DNA from: Bacteroidales bacterium
GTDB taxonomy: Bacteria; Bacteroidota; Bacteroidia; Bacteroidales; UBA932
Assembly (NCBI GenBank): GCA_022648685.1
Contig: JALCMW010000009.1
Location: 1 to 64,000 of the forward strand
DNA: 64,000 bases
Direction: 5' to 3'
The position numbers and the translations under genes were made by a program. Shown here piece by piece: positions 61,146 through 64,000 of the stretch (position 1 is the first letter of the stretch; each line of letters starts with the position of its first letter). The notes beneath the pieces were generated by a model, which was given only the letters and a program-made list of their open reading frames with translations, ran no database searches and was not told where the DNA came from.

Positions 61146-62456
61146 ATGGGAAATATACTTCTGAAAAATATTGTTTGCAACGGACAAAAGTCCGATATCT
61201 TCATCGGAGAAGGAATAATAAAAAAAATACTTCCCGCGGGAAAACTGGAAACGGACATAATGAAACCCGGGAATGAAAATCTGGCGGAAAGCATGGCTTC
61301 AGGAATAGAGATTGCGGACTGTTCCGGAAAAACGGCAATTCCGGGTTTTATAAATATGCACACCCACGCTGCAATGTCATTGATGAGAGGTGTGGAAGAA
61401 GACGTACCCGATCTCCGGGAATGGCTTGACAAGATATGGGCCATAGAGGCAAAGATAGATGAAGATTTCGTTTATTGGGGAACAAAGGCTGCCTGCCTGG
61501 AAATGATAAAGACGGGAACGACAACATTCAACGACCAATACTGGTTTGCTGCTGCTGCCAAACGTGCGGCGGAAGAAATGGGAATACGGGGAATCATAAG
61601 CTATGTGGTTCTCGACCACAACGACAAAAACGAAGCCGCACGCCAGAAAGAACAGTGTCTGAAAAAATATGAAGAGTCCAGATCCTGGAACGGAAAAGCC
61701 GTATTCGAAATGGCTTTCCACGCTATTTATTCAGTCAGTGAGGAAATGATAATCTGGGCATCCGAATTCGCACGTAAACGCAATCTCAAACTTCACATAC
61801 ATTTGTCAGAAACCCTGAAAGAAGTTGAAGATTGCAAAAAAGCACACGGCGGACTTTCCCCCGTCGAATATCTGGACAGGCTGGGAGTCCTTTCCGGGAA
61901 CCTGATCGCAGCCCACACATTGTGGCTCAGCGAAAAAGATATAGAACTCCTGGGGGCCAACAACGTCAATTGTGTCCACAATATCAATTCCAACACAAAG
62001 CTTGCTTCGGGATACATGTTCAAGTACAATGAGTTGCGTGATGCCGGCGCAAACGTATGCATAGGAACGGACGGATGCGCTTCTTCGAATAATCTGGACA
62101 TGCTTGAGGCCATGAAAACATCGGCGCTTATCCAGAAAGCATGGAGAAAAGATCCCAAGGCCCTTCCCATAGGCGAATTGATAAATCTCGGAACCGTCAA
62201 CGGCGCAAAAGCACTTGATCTCGACACGGGGGAACTCGCGGAAGGAAAAATTGCCGATATCAGCATAATCAACACAGACAATTCGTTCTTTCTTTCACCA
62301 GCGCCTTTTTTAGCAAATCTGATATATTCCGCCCACAGCGATTGCATAGATTCGGTGATCGCTTCCGGGAATTTCGTAATGCGCAACAGGGTTGTCAAGG
62401 GGGAACGCAAAATTCTTGATGAAGCCGGAAAACAATTGAAGAAAATAACAATATAA
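61146..62456 (+). CDS. Amidohydrolase, 5-methylthioadenosine/S-adenosylhomocysteine deaminase type
   Basis: This 436-residue metal-dependent hydrolase has INMHTHAAMSLMRGVEED (HxH), HIHLSETLKEVEDC, LIAAHTLWLSEKDIELLG and IGTDGCASSNNLDMLEAM, matching the MtaD/SsnA amidohydrolase group. It probably deaminates MTA or SAH to inosine derivatives, though chlorohydrolase relatives exist. It leads a probable operon with purine nucleoside phosphorylase (6-base gap) and nadE. The combination suggests nucleoside salvage. The product is cytosolic. The exact substrate needs assay. Confidence 0.85.
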   Translation: MGNILLKNIVCNGQKSDIFIGEGIIKKILPAGKLETDIMKPGNENLAESMASGIEIADCSGKTAIPGFINMHTHAAMSLMRGVEEDVPDLREWLDKIWAIEAKIDEDFVYWGTKAACLEMIKTGTTTFNDQYWFAAAAKRAAEEMGIRGIISYVVLDHNDKNEAARQKEQCLKKYEESRSWNGKAVFEMAFHAIYSVSEEMIIWASEFARKRNLKLHIHLSETLKEVEDCKKAHGGLSPVEYLDRLGVLSGNLIAAHTLWLSEKDIELLGANNVNCVHNINSNTKLASGYMFKYNELRDAGANVCIGTDGCASSNNLDMLEAMKTSALIQKAWRKDPKALPIGELINLGTVNGAKALDLDTGELAEGKIADISIINTDNSFFLSPAPFLANLIYSAHSDCIDSVIASGNFVMRNRVVKGERKILDEAGKQLKKITI

Positions 62457-62462
62457 TCTTAC

Positions 62463-63299
62463 ATGAAAACCATGGATAAAAGAGTTGAAAGGATAAATAC
62501 AGCAGCCGAATTTGTAAAAGAAAAACTTGGGAACAGAAAACCTGCTGCAGGCATAGTATTGGGAAGCGGTCTGGGAAAACTCGCCGAAAAAATAAAAAAC
62601 CCCGTAACCATACCATACAAAACGATTCCCGGTTTTCCAGTTTCTACTGCAATAGGGCACAAGGGGAATTATATAGCAGGAGAACTAGGCGGAAAGTTCG
62701 TAATTGCGATGCAGGGCAGGATCCATTACTACGAGGGTTATGATATGGAAACGGTTACGTTGCCTATCAGGGTCATGAAGGTCCTCGGAATAAGGTATCT
62801 TTTCGTATCCAATGCAGCAGGAGGTATAAATTTCGACTTCAGCGTAGGTGACCTTATGATAATCAGGGATCACATCAACATGCTGCCGAATCCGCTCGTA
62901 GGTCCAAATATGGACGATTTCGGCCCGAGATTCCCGGATATGACAAATCCATACGACCCCAAAATAATTTCGCTGGCTAAGAAAATAGCGAAAAAAGACG
63001 GAATCGAATTGAGAGAGGGCGTATACATAGCCGGAACGGGACCGAGCTATGAAACAAAAGCGGAATGGCATTTCTTCAGGACTATCGGAGCTGATGCAGT
63101 AGGAATGAGTACGGTTCCGGAAGTAATAGTAGCCAGACATTCCGGGATTCCCGTATTCGGTATGTCGGTAATCACGAATGCAGCGAAGTCCAGTTTGGAT
63201 CCGGATTATAAAAACGACGGAGACGATGTCATAAAAGCTGCCAACGCGGCTGCGGACAAGATGTCAGGGCTTTTCGCTGAAATCATAGAATCACTTTGA
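62463..63299 (+). CDS. punA: Purine-nucleoside phosphorylase, trimeric PunA type
   Basis: This 278-residue phosphorylase has [15 protein letters not shown] (phosphate), [33 protein letters not shown] and [18 protein letters not shown], with TNAAKSS containing the base-binding asparagine. It splits inosine or guanosine with phosphate. Lengths of 270-285 are usual for the trimeric type. The gene follows the amidohydrolase by 6 bases and nadE by 9. A second ATG nine bases in is an alternative start. Asn rather than Asp suggests guanine/hypoxanthine preference. Confidence 0.94.
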   Translation: MKTMDKRVERINTAAEFVKEKLGNRKPAAGIVLGSGLGKLAEKIKNPVTIPYKTIPGFPVSTAIGHKGNYIAGELGGKFVIAMQGRIHYYEGYDMETVTLPIRVMKVLGIRYLFVSNAAGGINFDFSVGDLMIIRDHINMLPNPLVGPNMDDFGPRFPDMTNPYDPKIISLAKKIAKKDGIELREGVYIAGTGPSYETKAEWHFFRTIGADAVGMSTVPEVIVARHSGIPVFGMSVITNAAKSSLDPDYKNDGDDVIKAANAAADKMSGLFAEIIESL

Positions 63300-63308
63300 A
63301 AATAGACC

Positions 63309-64000
63309 ATGACTGATTTCGGATTCATAAGAGTAGCGGCAGCCGTACCAAGAGTCAAAGTTGCGGATGTAAATGCCAATATGCTGGAAATATGCGGAAT
63401 GATCGAAGAAGCGGAAAACAAAGAAATATCCCTTCTTGTCTTTCCTGAATTATCCGTTACCGGATATACGTGCGGTGACCTCTTCGGCCAGAATATTCTG
63501 ATAGAAAGCGCCGAGAAGGCCGTGACTTACATCAAGAAGCAGACCAGGGGCAGACATTCCACCGTAATCATAGGCGCCCCGGTAAGATTCAACGACAGAT
63601 TGTACAATTGCGCAATAGTACTGCGGAACGGAGCTGTCAAAGGCATAATACCGAAAATATACCTTCCCTCTTATGGGGAATATTATGAATCCAGGTGGTT
63701 CTCAAGCGGGTCCGATTTCCTTTCAAAAGAAAGCGGAACCGGAGGCGTGTTCCTGAGCAACGGAAAGGATACCGTAAGGGAAGCTTTCGGAGGAGACATC
63801 GAATATGCAGGATGCAGGACCAATATAAGTCCCAACATGCTTTTCAAAATAGGAAAAGCCACTGTAGGCATAGAAATCTGTGAAGATCTCTGGACTCCAG
63901 TCCCTCCGTCGTCTTATCATGCAATGGCAGGTGCCCAGATCATTGCAAATCTGTCGGCCAGCAACGAAGTCATCATGAAGCACCTTTACAGGAAAAGTCT
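63309..64000 (+). CDS. nadE: Glutamine-dependent NAD+ synthetase NadE (partial, 5' part)
   Basis: The first 230 codons are present, covering the N-terminal nitrilase-like glutaminase domain that supplies ammonia. The catalytic triad is visible: LLVFPELSVTGYTCGDLF with Glu, IIPKIYLPSYGEYYESRW with Lys, and VGIEICEDLWTPVPPS with the nucleophile Cys. The C-terminal synthetase domain lies beyond the window. It amidates nicotinate-adenine dinucleotide to NAD. The start ATG is 9 bases after the punA stop, so they are likely one operon. The full protein is normally about 640 residues. Confidence 0.94.
   Translation, partial: MTDFGFIRVAAAVPRVKVADVNANMLEICGMIEEAENKEISLLVFPELSVTGYTCGDLFGQNILIESAEKAVTYIKKQTRGRHSTVIIGAPVRFNDRLYNCAIVLRNGAVKGIIPKIYLPSYGEYYESRWFSSGSDFLSKESGTGGVFLSNGKDTVREAFGGDIEYAGCRTNISPNMLFKIGKATVGIEICEDLWTPVPPSSYHAMAGAQIIANLSASNEVIMKHLYRKS

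Overview
The window is about 64 kb of a Bacteroidales (Bacteroidota) chromosome. The evidence is internal. Start sites are preceded by the Bacteroidota promoter element TAnnTTTG, sometimes with an upstream TTTG about 19-20 bases away, and Shine-Dalgarno sequences are scarce. The gene content also fits: type III glutamine synthetase, DUF3467, DUF4837, DUF5606, a DUF349 repeat protein, a PUR-alpha-like DUF3276 protein, a long NusB, TonB-dependent receptors and rubrerythrin. I cannot name the genus. Nearly every base is coding or a short regulatory gap. I see no insertion sequence, phage, integrase, CRISPR array or rRNA operon, so this is core chromosome rather than an island.

Layout, 1-31 kb: the partial queA gene (minus) is followed by an AT-rich gap and an XRE-type regulator, then pyrD-cinA. 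A long minus-strand operon runs from the valS promoter at about 13.56 kb through a thioesterase, tatA, tatC, an ABC-F ATPase, a DUF2807 protein, an M19 dipeptidase and a glycosyltransferase. DUF3467-kdsC-maf diverges from valS. A candidate small RNA (about 15.14-15.26 kb, minus), a DnaQ-like exonuclease and tRNA-Cys follow. The next minus-strand operon is glnN-DUF4837-RNase D-like-rlmI-like. After it come an aminotransferase, a phosphoesterase, glycerate kinase with a CDF transporter, a small hydrolase, a C1 peptidase with pssA, rubrerythrin, a GH25 lysozyme and gapA.

Layout, 31-57 kb: surE-lpxB is followed by yggS, yidC and DUF349 on the minus strand. A secreted protein with trmD comes next, then a second candidate small RNA (about 39.49-39.64 kb, plus). 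A TonB-dependent receptor sits under a TPP riboswitch. Glutaminyl cyclase and pyrG, RNase P RNA with a strong terminator, and glpABC (anaerobic glycerol-3-phosphate oxidation) follow. queCDE (preQ0 synthesis) comes next, and then the operon nusB-yajC-ybbR/cdaR-coaE-DUF5606-rimO-lipoprotein.

Layout, 57-64 kb: a two-gene operon pairs a D-Ala-D-Ala-ligase-like ATP-grasp enzyme with a KamA (lysine 2,3-aminomutase) enzyme. A MATE exporter is transcribed divergently from it. A nucleoside salvage and NAD stretch (amidohydrolase, purine nucleoside phosphorylase, partial nadE) closes the window.

Best candidate for something undescribed: the ATP-grasp/KamA pair. The KamA keeps both aspartates that recognise lysine in the clostridial enzyme, so beta-lysine is the likely product. 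The whole zinc site is missing. The partner ligase lacks the N-terminal motif of true D-Ala-D-Ala ligases. I propose, as inference, a beta-lysine conjugation pathway. The two small RNAs with near-consensus promoters and intrinsic terminators, and the solitary TPP-riboswitch-controlled receptor, come next in interest.
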